NCBI RefSeq assembly: GCF_019279795.1
Contig: NC_056734.1
Location: 237,613-301,612 of the forward strand
Direction of reading: 5' to 3'
Source of the DNA: Protopterus annectens
Taxonomy: Eukaryota; Chordata; Ceratodontiformes; Protopteridae
Length of the DNA stretch: 64,000 nucleotides
Positions 22,897 to 34,082 of the stretch are shown one piece after another (the stretch's first letter is position 1; the number at the start of each line of letters is the position of its first letter). A model generated the notes under the pieces. The model saw only the letters and a list, made by a program, of their open reading frames with translations, was not told the origin of the DNA and did not search any database. Position numbers and translations under genes: made by a program.

Positions 22897-23031
22897 GTAT
22901 ACCGGCATACAGGCCAATCAGAAAATCGCAAAACAGAGCTACTTCTGTTTAATGCGGAACTGCGATGTTCCGCATTAAACACAAGAAGCTCTGTGTTTAG
23001 CGATTTTTGATTGGCCTGTATGCCGGTATAC
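22897..23031. repeat. 135 bp palindrome (foldback/hairpin)
   Basis: The stretch begins GTATACCGGCATACAGGCCA and ends with its complement. Arms of about 64 nt pair with only a few mismatches around a 6 nt loop (TGCGAT at 22961-22966; inner stem GCGGAAC/GTTCCGC). Flanking sequences do not pair, so the boundaries are sharp. It may be a foldback MITE or a hairpin RNA source. A 3 to 4 nt target duplication was not clear. Confidence 0.9.
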
Positions 23032-23040
23032 AGACCAATC

Positions 23041-23164
23041 AAAAAAAAAAAAACAAAGTGGAGGCTGCCCGGGATTTAAACCTGCAGTGTGGGACTCGGG
23101 ATCAGGCTCCTGATCCTGGGACAATCCCGCCCAAATAGGGACGTCTGGCAACCATGGTTGAGCT
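23041..23164 (-). repeat. Possible tRNA-like SINE fragment
   Basis: On the minus strand GGTTTAAATCCCGGGCAG resembles a B box, followed by a poly(T) run on the minus strand complement (A-run at 23041-23053). The GTCCCTATTTGGGCGGGATT stretch upstream of it joins CR1 copy B at about 23165. No A box was identified, so the call is tentative. Confidence 0.3.
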
Positions 23165-24600
23165 GCATAGGGCATCTGCTTGAGGCCAGTGATCCTCTTG
23201 GTGAGGAACTTCTGTGGTCTTTCCAGTTGTTGCAGGTGTCTTGTAAGGTACATCCCAAATGGGGCATTGTACTCTATGATGGGTTTGATGAGTGATACGC
23301 AGAGGGGCCCAGTGACCTGTTTCGATCTGGATGCAAGCCCTTTTGTGATTAGGTGGGCCACATAGAAGTTGTTTCTAACCACTTTGGCAATGTGATTATC
23401 AAAGGAGATGTTACTATCTACTTGGGTCCCCAGATCCCTTATTACGTCTTCCATATTTAGGGGGCTACCACCTATGTGGTAGTTTGTGGGTACTTTGTTT
23501 TTCCAAAGGGGATGACTATGTACATTTTGGCATTTAGCTTGAGACCATGGTTTTGACACCAAGTATCTGTCTCAGTGATACCCTTTTGGAGGATGTCTGT
23601 GTCAGCCAGAGAGTAAAATTATAGCCCCTAGTTTGCAGTCATCTGTGAACTTGGTCAGCCGTAGTCCTCCTGTGCCTCTGAGAAGTATATGCCGAACAGG
23701 AGGAGTCCTGGGACTGAGCCCTGGGGAACGCCACTTGTAACCGGTTTAGAGTCAGACCTAGCTCCTGCAACTCTTATCATGTGGGTTCTATCCATGAGCC
23801 AGTTGGCAACCCATCTTGTGACGTAGGGATTTATCTTCAGGCTGGTGAGCTCGTCTATAATACCTGAGTGGGGAATGGTGTCAAAGGCCTTTGCGAGGTC
23901 TAGGTAGGCTGTGTGGACCACCTTTCCCTCGTCTATAGCCTTGGTAACTGTCTCAAAGAAGTCCACCAGGTTTAGGAGGCATGATCTGCCTTTAACAAAG
24001 CCAAACTGGGTAGGGTCCAGTGTTTGGAGGTTTCCAATATCTCTGTTAATGAGATCCATGATGATGCTCTCCATAGCTTTGCAGACCAAGCTAGTCAGGC
24101 TTATAGGGTGATAGTTCCCGGGATCCGTTGTGTCTCCACCTTTGTGGAGAGGAATAACCATTGCTGTGCACCACTCTATGGGCACGTAGCCTGTGGAGAG
24201 GCTGAGTTTGAACAGTGTGTTTAGCTGAGGGGTTAGTTCATCTTTGAGCTCATGCAGGACGCGACCTGGGACACTGTCTGATCCCGTTGATGCTATGTTT
24301 TTGGCTTTGGAGAGGGCTGTTTTAACCTGAATGTCTGTGATTTCAGAGGCACTACATTCTTCTGGTATAGTTATGGGCCTTTTTGGGGGTGAGAGGGGGG
24401 TGAAGTTTGCACTGAACCTGTCTGCTAGGATGTTGGCTATATCGGTCGGTTCAGTGTATTTTGTGCCATTCTGCACTAACTCCAAGCAGATCTGAGAATT
24501 GTCACTTAGATTCTTGACATAGCTAAAGAATGCCTTGTGGTTATCTTTGGAGTCCATGGCAATTTTTATTTCAAAGCTAGCCTTGGATGATTTACAGGGA
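23165..24600 (-). mobile_element. CR1-type LINE fragment, copy B (reverse transcriptase)
   Basis: The minus strand covers the linker (SNFTPLSPPKRPI equivalent), RT fingers and palm (24557-23655 open, with QFGFVKGRSC, DLAKAFD, SGVPQGS) and thumb (23562-23165, ending at TKRITGLKQMPYA). The catalytic box is damaged to FTDDCKLG in another frame near 23650, and a shift occurs near 23690. The 5' side is truncated in the linker at about 24600 and the 3' side is cut at about 23165 where the tRNA-like stretch begins. It is close in sequence to copies A and C. Confidence 0.82.
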
Positions 24601-25830
24601 CACTATGTGAAATAAGGAATAGTTTTGAATTCATTTCACAAAAGCAGTCAACAGGAAATAAATTTCCCAACTTATTTCATACAAATTCACACCAGTCCTA
24701 AAATGACATACTTTAAAATGAGCAAAGAACAAGAGGGCAAATTTCTTTTTATCTACAGCCAGGCCCTCCATGTAGTAACACCGAGCTTCAGTGGATTACC
24801 AGAAGACCATAGATTTTATGAGGCACAAAACAAGAGGCAAAGTTAGGAACAGTTTCAACTTTGTTTCACGCACAAACAGTATCCAGACAGTAAACAGTCC
24901 AACATGGTTCACAGAAATGCTGTTAGAATTCTAACAGAGCAAACAACATATTTCTTTCTTTCACACTCAACTCACAGTCCTACTTCTTTAGTGGCTGCAA
25001 TTCCTAATGCTATATTTCGTTGCCTGCCAGGATATTAAAAAAATATATATCTCATGATCAAACAGTATGCTTCTTACAGCCACAGCCAGCCCTGTACAAT
25101 TTGCCAGTAGAAGGAACTTCTGATTTTTTTTTTTTTTTGCTGGGGTGTTAGTGTGTGTAGATCCAACTATAATAAGCCAATCAGAAGTTATGGCTTATTA
25201 CAGTGAAGTCCAAAACCCAAAAATTCCAACATAAATACAAATCCAACCAAAAAATGTAGAAAAATTAATCGTCACAGCAGAAAGATACTGAAAATTTATT
25301 AAAATAAAATAAACACCACACAAAAATGAGCGCTTTCGTCTCGTATTACAATGAAGTGTTTTGTTTTGTTTTGCTTTTCTCTTAAAGAGCTGAGGGGGTG
25401 GGATGCTGGTTCATATAGCTGGCACTAACTGAACCAACTTTGCTTCTGCCCAGAATGATGTCTCAGCAATTTGTAGGTAAACTAACTCAGGTGTAATAGA
25501 CACAAAAGGTAAAACACCATCAGAATATTTACTTGTGACCACCTTGTTGGAATTCATAGTATGACACTCACTCTAGATATCAGACATCATGCCGCTAGTA
25601 TTTTTTGCAGCTGTATTAACAATTTGTATGCCATCTTTATTCAAACATATGCCTTTTACAATTCATAAATTTATTTTATAGCAATTTCTTGATCTCTCTC
25701 CTCTTCCTTCTTTTGTCTCCATCCTTTCTGTTTAAATTATTTTGCTATGGTTCTTACATTATTTAAGCTGGTTTATTTTGCAGTTATGTAAGAGAACTGC
25801 CAGTGCTAGTGGCTAGTTTGATTCTATCAT
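24600..25830. other. Unassigned stretch with a possible LINE/Penelope 3' tail
   Basis: No protein domain is seen. On the minus strand near 25390-25250, ACGAAAGCGCTCATTTTTG followed by TTTATTTTATTTTAATAAA looks like the 3' end of a Penelope-like or SINE-type element, at low confidence. The rest is AT-rich with no repeat boundaries that could be placed. Confidence 0.35.
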
Positions 25831-25837
25831 CCCCCAA

Positions 25838-26167
25838 GTGAGTCGAGCTAGTCTCTACATACCCCAGGCAACATCCTGGACTCTTTCCCTTGGAGGCTGC
25901 ACTGGAGGAGAAATCAGTGACATTACCACCTCTCCTGCCCCAGCTGTGATGTCCAGTGTTCCTGCCAGTGGTTCTGCCAGGGGTGGTGACGATGTGACTG
26001 ACAGAGGTGATGGGGGAGCTGGTGGGCCAGTGGTCGAATGCCTACAGCAACCAACTAGTGATGATACTCTTGCAACTAGTAGTGTTGCATCCCTGCCAGG
26101 ATGTGTCAGCAACACCTCAGGCAGGACCCAAAGTAGGGGGGAAGTGTGCTGTCTGACCTCTCCATGA
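25838..26167 (+). other. Uncharacterised open frame in a locally GC-rich patch
   Basis: An open frame of 109 codons, rich in Gly, Ser, Thr, Asp and Pro and without aromatic clusters. It stands out because GC content is higher than the surroundings and the composition is protein-like. No domain is recognised and the opposite strand is also open over the same stretch, which weakens a coding reading. It could be the end of a transposon-encoded accessory protein or an exon-like remnant. Confidence 0.2.
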
Positions 26168-26169
26168 GA

Positions 26170-26409
26170 ATTACATGAGCAAGGTGGCATGGGAAACCAT
26201 ATTGATCCTATCTTTTGTGTCATTACCCTCCCTTGTTTGTTGTGCAGTCCTCCCCATCACTAATGTTTTCCCTGACTCCACTGTTTTCCCCCTTCTCCAG
26301 TGTGTCAGCATCTCCCAATACCTCTCCTCAACCACGTACCATACCTTCACCTTCCCTTGCATCCTTTTTCAGTTTTCTTTCTTCAGAAAAAAGAAAAGGG
26401 TACCTGTCG

Positions 26410-26449
<40 letters not shown>

Positions 26450-27600
26450 TTACCCTTCTTCTCCCACCCCCTTTCCATTTCTACTTCATTTGTTTTGTTT
26501 TCTCTTTGTGATATTTTTCTGCTTGCTTCCTCATTGTTCATATTATCCTATACTCCCATGCTCCTTCATTTGGTCAAAAAACAGATTACAGTAGTGCAGC
26601 GGCCCTTTTAATGTAGCAGGCTGCTTTTCTCATATTTTTGCTTCTTTGTATATGTTCATATACTGAATGTGTACAACCTCAAAGTTTGGCACTTTCCTTT
26701 GTTTGACTGTAGCCGCTATTGCGGCTTTCTCTTTAGCACTGCAGATCCTGCTCTAGGCATGATTTAATTTAATTGATTAGCTGTGGCTAGAGCAATGAGT
26801 TTTCATACTGTTAATTGACAATGAGCACAGAGCACACTCCACCCAGATCAAAACCAGCAGGAGGGTAACCACTATTGTGACGAGCATGTTTCAGAATTAA
26901 AGGGCTTGTGTTCTACAGCTGCATTAAGTGGCTAATTAAAAACTCTGGCATTGGTTGCATCCTGTTACTGCTTCACCATTTAAAGAAAGGCACACTGTAC
27001 TCAGAACTAGAGATGTGCTTCCCAGCATTTTATAAGCTGGACATACCTGAATACACTGTGATGAGTTGTTAAGTAAAAAGCACAAAAATATCTATTTATT
27101 AGTTATTTTACTAGTGTAATCCAGCAGATGTCAGGCTAGATATTTACAAGACTTAACCTATAAGTAGGAAAATCAGAGCTATGTGTGGGATGGAAAAATA
27201 CCACGCCTCTGTGTGAAGAACAAAAGACAGCAAGAAATACATGATGGGTGAGTGTTTTGCACGCTTCTGGACTGCACAGATGTACAGACTGTGCTGTTAA
27301 TGTATATTGAAAACACTGAATAATAAAAAAGAACCTAAGGAGTAAGAAATGTTTACTGGATACAGCTCACATTGATCTTGCTTGAAATTCATGAAAAAGG
27401 ATTAGGAATTGAAACTGTTTTACAACTCTGAGAAGTAGACATGAAACCTCTGTTGAGGAACAAGGAACCCATGGACAATGAAGACACCTATTAAGCTAAT
27501 AATTTTGCAGGTTAGTAATCCTTCCATTTTGTACATGCTTTATGCAATTTTTGAATTCATCATCAAGTTCATGTTTAAACCATTTCAGTTGAAATTATTT
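26170..27600. other. Unassigned stretch
   Basis: Pyrimidine-rich sequence at 26215-26400 and 26450-26560 flanks a TA microsatellite. A short hairpin AGCCGCTATTGCGGCT lies near 26712. No gene or full repeat was recognised. Confidence 0.45.
26412..26449. repeat. (TA)n(TATG)n microsatellite
   Basis: About 25 bp of TA followed by three TATG-type tetramers. Confidence 0.9.
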
Positions 27601-27604
27601 ATTT

Positions 27605-27937
27605 TTTTGAATTTTTAGCACTGTCACCTCACAGCAAGAGGCTCTCCGGTTCGATCCTCGGCTGGGGTGCCTTCTGTGTGGAGTCTGCATGTCCTCCCTG
27701 TGGTCGCGTGGGTTTCCTCCGGGTGCTCCAGTTTCCTCCCACATCCCAAAGACATGCAGTAGGTGGATTGGACACTCTAAATTGGCCCTAGGTGTGAGTG
27801 TGTGCATGTGTGTGCCTTCTGTGGAAGGTTGGGCGCCGGGCTGGCAACTCGATACTGTAAAACTCTACTGCCAATCATGAGCAGACAGGTGATCCGCTGT
27901 GGAGACCCCTAACCGGGAAAAGCCGGAAGAAGAAGTA
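27605..27937 (+). repeat. SINE-like interspersed repeat, plus orientation
   Basis: The stretch begins with a tRNA-like end (GGTTCGATCCTCGGCTGGG as B box), then GTGGAGTCTGCATGTCCTCC, GGGTTTCCTCCGGGTGCTCC and CCCAAAGACATGCAG, then AGACCCCTAACCGGGAAAAG and a GAAGAAGAAG end. The whole pattern is one I recognise as a very common fish/amphibian short repeat. A related copy lies on the minus strand at 28870-29070. Without a library the family name is left open. Confidence 0.7.
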
Positions 27938-28284
27938 GTTAAGACATACATACATGTGATGGAATCTTCTTGCACTCTGGGTAGCTAAAGCAGTCATTCT
28001 TCCAAATAAAACAAACTAGTTAATTTGAAATGCAAACTTCCAGTGTGGAAATAAGTAGAATGCTTTTGCCGACAGGGAAGGCTTATAAAATGCACGCACA
28101 CAAGCATTTTTTTCTGTATGAACTTTACCAATTTTTTTTAATGTTTGTGAAATAACACACTAGTCCAGCAAAATGCATAATTAGATGCAGCAACGATGGA
28201 AAGCTAGCATACAAATTGCAATAAGTGTAAACAAGTGCACATTTGGTAATTATTTAGAAAAACATGCTTAAGAACAGTTAGCTA

Positions 28285-28575
28285 TCTGGTAGCTTCCTTG
28301 CATTTGGTGATGGAAGACCAGGAGACTGTGGGTTCTATTCCAGCAGCAAGTAATTTTAATTTTTCCGGTACTGACACTACAGAGCAGCATAAGGGGGGCA
28401 CTGCACCCCTGAGTGTGCCGTCCTTTAAATGAGATGTTAAATACGGTTTCTATCTTCTTTCACAGCACTTAAGCAAAAAAGGAGTATGGGGATATTTTCT
28501 GCTGCCCTGGCCAGATATACCCTATTCAGTATGGCCTGGTAGGACTAACCTGGTCAACAAAGAATGAATACATAA
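28285..28575 (+). repeat. tRNA-derived SINE with L2/CR1-like 3' part
   Basis: A GTGGGTTCTATTCC B box (near 28329) follows a tRNA-like 5' part. Downstream are AATGAGATGTTAAA and CTGCCCTGGCCAGATA, blocks seen in many vertebrate SINEs that end like a LINE. The A box is degenerate. No tail repeat or target duplication could be fixed. Confidence 0.5.
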
Positions 28576-28869
28576 AAAAAAATATTGGTATGAAATGATT
28601 TAAATGATAAGCTAAAAAGAGTTTTCAGAATCCTCACTAGTGTCAAACTTCATCAGGAATTTCTAAGTTTTAGATTTCTCAGGAGATGCAACTGACAGTA
28701 ACTATACTTCCATCTTTAGTTGAATACTATACTTAAAACAGTATGGAAGAATATATATTCACTAAACTTTTACATGGAAGAACATACATTTACTCTTTTT
28801 TTTTAATAAATATGTTAGGGAAGGGGTGAAACTTGGAAAAAGAGAAATGTGTATTCCTGTTCACCTGAA

Positions 28870-29070
28870 TGTTGTATTTCTTTCGGCTTTTCCCGGTTAG
28901 GGGTCGCCACAACGGAACTCCGGTCCGCTAATGATTGGCAGTCGATTTTTATGGTGCCGAGGTGCCAGCCCGACACCCAACCTTCAACGAAGGCACGCCC
29001 ATTCATGCATGTCTTTTGAATGCCACTCGACCGCAGGGAGGACATGCAGACTCCACACTCACTGTTCTCC
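28870..29070 (-). repeat. SINE-like interspersed repeat, minus orientation
   Basis: This matches the repeat at 27605-27937 in the opposite orientation: TTTCGGCTTTTCCCGGTTAG at the left corresponds to its 3' end, and GGAGGACATGCAGACTCCAC at the right corresponds to its 5' part. A central segment is shorter here. The two copies form an inverted pair about 0.9 kb apart. Confidence 0.7.
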
Positions 29071-29822
29071 TGAATAACACAAATCAAATTAAACCATTGT
29101 ATTAAAGAATATTTACATACACATTTACAAGTAAAGCAATGAACTCTGTTGTATGTGTGTGTGGAATCTACTTTCACTCATGTTGTTAAAACTTATTTTA
29201 TTATTTGCCAGCGTATCTTTTATTTAGTTTATTATGCTTTTAGTTTTTTTCTGTTTCAAATCACATTTGCAAATCTTGCACTGTCCCTATTCAATGTGCT
29301 TTGCTGTTTTTTTTTCCAAACTTCCCCCCAGTCTTTCTGTACTACAGAATTTACCTTCTAGGTACAGAGCTGCAGGTCTTTCTCTCAATTTGTGACATCA
29401 CAATAATGACATACTTACTAATAATACACACAAAAGCATTTCTGGAAAAATAAGTAAATAAATAAAACTGGCATTTGTGCAGTATGTCCTAAATGCTCAC
29501 AGGTCAGTGCCTACACCCAAACTATTAAAAAGCAACATCTGGCCAACCTTTCTGCGGCTGAGCAGTCTTTTTATCAGATTTTCTAATAATAGCAAGTCCA
29601 GGCAGGATACTGACTTAGTGTTTGAAGTTTCTTCCTCATAGCCACAGGGTCAAGAATTCAGCGCTGATCTTGCGTTACAGTGTGTGTGGAATTTCCATGT
29701 TCTTTTTCTGCATGCTTAACTTTTTCCAGGTACTCCAGTTTCCTTACATCTTTCCAAAACGTACTGGTTGAACTGGTTCATCTGGATGCTCTCAAAGAAT
29801 ACAGGCACTGTTGGTGTGTTAC
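29071..29822. other. Unassigned stretch
   Basis: T-rich sequence without a recognised gene or repeat end. Confidence 0.4.
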
Positions 29823-30683
29823 TAAGCACCATGAGGTCTTTTATCTACTGTTAACCACAGGATTTAGTACCATGTAAGTAATGCACATCCATAGTCATAG
29901 ATAGCATTAGTGTGTATTTCTTAACATGTGCCGCATCCTCATTTTGAAGAAAAATAGGAGTATTTTATTTATGAGGTCACCATTTCGCACTGCATTGAAA
30001 GCCGCTGATTAGCTTTTACATTAACAAAGAACTAGAAACATTAAAAAAACACTTTCTATTTAAAGCCACCAGGATCTGTAATGGGAATGTGTGAACTGTC
30101 AGTCGATGTCTCTCTCTTTCTCTCTGTCTTATAATATTTCCATGGTCAGATGTTTCAGTAAGATTACTGGATTTTGATCTTACATTACCCCAGGCTCTTT
30201 CTGTGATAGTTCTAGTTTATTTTCTCACCGGAGACATACTTCTGATTGAGTGACTTGTCTCTTTTACTCTTAATTCTCTCAGAATTCCAGCCATCTTTGT
30301 ATTCAGATGCCATTTTGGGTTACAGAAATTCTTGTTTAGATATGTTTGTCTTGTATTTGCACTGAATATATATATTTTATTTTTTCTATACAGTATTCTA
30401 TCTCCATGGATAACACAAAAGATTATGATTAGTTCCCTAGTCATAACCTGACTTATGTGTTTAAGACATGGATGCTAGGAAATTCACTTTGAGACTGAAG
30501 CTTGAGAGGTGAATCTTGGCATTCCATAACAAGAACACATAATGAAGGCTTATGTTCAGTGTGACCCGATCATAGTCAAGACTGTACTTCTTACCCAACT
30601 AGTATCCTAGCAAGTATTTTCTTCCACACAATGGTTATAAAAAAGAAGCACAGAATCCCCTGGTACCACTCCCCTTGTAACTC

Positions 30684-30776
<93 letters not shown>

Positions 30777-30790
30777 CACAAACACGTGCA
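29823..30790 (+). repeat. CR1-associated 5' repeat, copy 2
   Basis: This is the second copy of the sequence at 3461-4330, in the same orientation and order, and it leads into the same CR1 ORF1. Differences are mostly single bases and a large CA/TA expansion at 30688-30775 absent from copy 1. Confidence 0.65.
30688..30775. repeat. (CA)n(TA)n microsatellite
   Basis: About 28 bp of CA followed by about 58 bp of TA, inside the second copy of the CR1-associated repeat. Confidence 0.93.
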
Positions 30791-30793
30791 ACC

Positions 30794-31060
30794 ATGGATC
30801 TGCACTTTCCTGCTGTCTTTGTAGCCAGCTTGGTAGAAATGAGCTTTCTGAGACAATATAGAAATTATCTCATGTTTACTGGCAGCTACCTAATTCTTAA
30901 ACATTCCAGTACAGTATGTGACAGATATAATTATACACTGTCTCTGGAGGCAAGGTTGTCACATGTAACCACTACAAATATCAAACAGGTTGTCAGAAAC
31001 ACTCAACACTATCCAGTACCGACTGGGCACAATACAGGGCAAACACATAAACCCACATAT
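30794..31060 (+). pseudogene. CR1 ORF1 N-terminal part, split by a LINE
   Basis: The frame starting at ATG 30794 runs MDLHFPAVFVASLVEMSFLR and then LMFTGSYLILKHSSTVCDR and LSLEARLS. It aligns end to end with the ORF1 start of CR1 copies A and C (ILGQCSNCLMYTDNP then TLEAKLS-like). The zinc-binding cysteines are mostly lost. The copy is broken at 31060 by the L2/Rex1-like LINE and continues at 33952-34080 (TGCTGAGGTTCTTCC), exactly as the unbroken copy reads at 4545-4680. Confidence 0.68.
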
Positions 31061-33951
31061 TTTATTTTATTTTTATTTTATTTTACATTTGTTGACCGGG
31101 AAAGTCCAACTGGATTCATATCCATTTTCAGTGGAGTGCTGGGGAGAAAAGTTCCAAAAATAAAAGATTATTTTAACAAATACAGTTAAAAGTACAATGC
31201 CAACAGTTCAGATTACAATGCATACAAACAATGATTACAGGAAACAGTAAGCTGGGAGAAAATTATTTGAGTTGGTTTTGGGTAGTAAGGAATATGGCGT
31301 AGTATGCTACCTGAGAAGGAATGCCACAAAAAAAATAGGAAGAGAAGAAAAATAATAACACCGAGCACATAGAGAGGTAGACCGTGGGTGATTAACCTGG
31401 GCTAGAGCAAGTGCATATCCAGTGGTTAGAGAAATATGTTTTTGCTGCAGTTTTAAATTTCATTATTGAGGGTTCCAGGCAGGAGGGAGCGAGTTCCAAG
31501 TTTTTGTTATGTAATTGAAGGATACTGAGTCACTGGCGTGATTGCAGGATTTAGAGGTTTTTATCATTAATTCGTCATTGGATCTCAGTGGCCTGGTACT
31601 GGTGTGAGGGGTTATTAAGAGTTGTATTCCCAGTACTCTGTCTGGTTGGTTAAGTATTCTATGGGCTATTGTAAGCTGATTATAGAGAAGTAAGTTGGGG
31701 AACTCATGCCATTTTAGTAGTTTTAGATTTTGACAGTGATGTGTGCGATAGGTATTCCTTGCAGCAAATCTAGCAATATGGTTGTAGCACACAGTTAACT
31801 TATTTAGTTCAGTTTTTGAGAGGTTAGTGAGAGTAGGGGAGGCATATATGAGTATGGAGAGTAGGTGGGTGTGTGCTATGTTGGTTCTGGCCAAAGAGGT
31901 TAAGAAGACTTTGTTTTTGTAGAGTGATCCCAAACTTTTATTGGTGTTTTTGATTATTTGGTTAACATGTAGGTCAAATTTCAGATTGTTGTCAATTAGT
32001 ACTCCTAGTAGTTTGGTCTGGCTATCAGGGGAGATTATGGTACCATTGTTGGATGTGATTCTAAAGGTGAACTGAGAGGAGCGACAAGTTGGGGAGAACA
32101 GCAATAGCTTGGTTTTATTAGCATTTAGTAGTAGATGTCTGCTAGAGAACCAACTTTCGACTGAGTTAAATGTTTTCTGGGTCAGGGACTGGAGTTCTGG
32201 GAGGGAGTTGGTTAGCAGATCAAAGTAGAATCATCTGCATATTGTATACAGGTAGCTCCAGGGGTTGCTGACTGTAGATCATTAACAAAGATTGAGAATA
32301 GTAGAGGACCTAATATGGATCCCTGTGGAACACGGGTAGAACAGGTAGAAGGGTGGACAATCTGTTTTGCCAGAGCACTGCCTGATTTCTGCCTTGAAGG
32401 TACTTTGAAACCAGTTGATTGTATGTTTATGTAGGGAAAGTTTTCGAAGAGAGAGGATTAGTTTATTATGACTGACCATATTGAAAGCTTTAGAAAGGTC
32501 TAAAAAGAGAGCAGATGAGAATTTGCTGCTTTTCCTATTCTGATCGATGGAGTCTGTGAATGATAGCAATGCTGTTGTGGTGCTATGATGGGGTCTAAAG
32601 CCATATTGTGAATTTGTGAGAAGTTTGTTCTGGATTAGGTAGTGAATAAGCTGACTGTGAATACACTTTTCCATAATTTTAGCTAGTGGTGAGAGGATAG
32701 CTATGAGCCTATAGTTAGATAACTCTAAAGAGATTCCACCTTTGTGGAGAGGTATGACGTGATACTTTCCAAATGCTGGGAATGGTGGCTTCATTGATTG
32801 TCCTGTTTATTAGGATTGAGATAGGGATAGCAATGACATCAGCTGCCAGCTGTAAGTATTCAGCTGGGAGTCGGTCAGCCGCCAGGGTAGTTTGTTTAAG
32901 TTTAGTCAAGAGTTTTCTAATGTGACTGGTGGGGGACAGGTTGTAAGCTAAAGGTAATCTCACCACTGTTGACATTTAGTTCCAGACCATCAGTAGAAGT
33001 GTCTGTCTGCTGTTTGGCTAGGGTGAGTATGGTATCAGTAAAAAAGTTATTGAAAGTGTCAGGTAGATTATCAGTGCTAGTGCATGCGGGAGAAGAGGGG
33101 GTCGGTGTGCTAATGTTTCCAGGTCTTAATATATTATTTATACCTGCCCAAAACTTTTGTGGTTGATTTTGATGCTTGATTAGTAGTTTATGAAAGTAAT
33201 CTCTTTTGTCCTTTTGAATAAATCTTTTTGTGTCATTCCTAAGTTGGCTGTAGTTGAGCTGGTCTGTTACAGATTTGGTGGTTCACCATTGGACCAGGCT
33301 GAGTTTCTTTCAGAAATTTTTATTTTGGTACTTTTAGTAAGCCAAGGTGCTGGTTTAGGTTTAGCTCTGGAAGTATGTTGGGGTGCATGTGAGTCTAGGA
33401 TAGAGAGAAAGATGGAGTTAAAGTAGTCTATGGCTTCATCTAATTGCAAATGGCAGAGTATAGACCAGTTACAGTGATTTAGGTCAGATAGAAAGCTGTA
33501 AGGATTGAAATTCTTTTTATTCCTGATTGTCTGATAAGTGGGCTGATGGAGCTTATTAGTTTTGGATTTTATGATAAAGATGGGGAGGTGATCACTTAAG
33601 TCATCTGGGAGGGTTCCCGAGATGCAGTTGTGAGGTTGTTGGTTATGAGCATCCAGTCTAGGACACTCTCTTTGTTATTATTTTTACTGAATCTAATAGG
33701 AGATTTTATTAGTTGGGAGAACCCGTAAAGGCTGATGTGGTTGGTTGGGGTTTGGGAAGAACATAGCTTCCAGTCTATATTGAAATACCCTAGAATAATT
33801 GTTTCTTGGGGATTAGTGTTTGATAGTCCATTGAGAATGCATTCTAAGGTTCCTATGTTATTACCTGGGGGAATGTATCCACAGACATTATTAATATGCT
33901 TCCTGTTGTTAATTTTAATCTTGGCAGTTAAGATCTCTGCATTATTGAATG
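31061..33951 (-). mobile_element. L2/Rex1-like LINE, 5'-truncated
   Basis: On the minus strand: part of the endonuclease and linker (33900-33200), reverse transcriptase (32975-32282, with PLHKGG, QYGFRPHHSTTTALLSF, LDLSKAF), RT C terminus (32104-31463, KLLGVLIDNNLKFD, TWNSLPP), a 3' UTR and a TAAA/TAAAA-type tail at the left edge (31061-31082). The polymerase motifs after LDLSKAF are damaged by shifts, and the catalytic YADD-like box is not readable in a clean frame. The element sits precisely inside the CR1 repeat described next to it. A target duplication is at most 1-2 bp. Confidence 0.78.
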
Positions 33952-34080
33952 TGCTGAGGTTCTTCCAACCAAATACTCAAAGGACTCCCAGATTTAGTAA
34001 TTACAATAAGAACCCTCAATGACCTCAGAAACACACTACTAAACAAAGACTCACTATGACACATTCAGCCTCCATTCAGT
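33952..34080 (+). pseudogene. Continuation of the split CR1 ORF1
   Basis: Matches 4545-4680 in the same orientation. It is bounded on the right by the 3' end of CR1 copy C, which inserted into it or joined it later. Confidence 0.6.
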
Positions 34081-34082
34081 AT

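Noticed and set aside
26700..26735. Short hairpin AGCCGC/GCGGCT as a terminator
   Set aside because: A single short stem in eukaryotic non-coding DNA with no adjacent gene has no support as a terminator.
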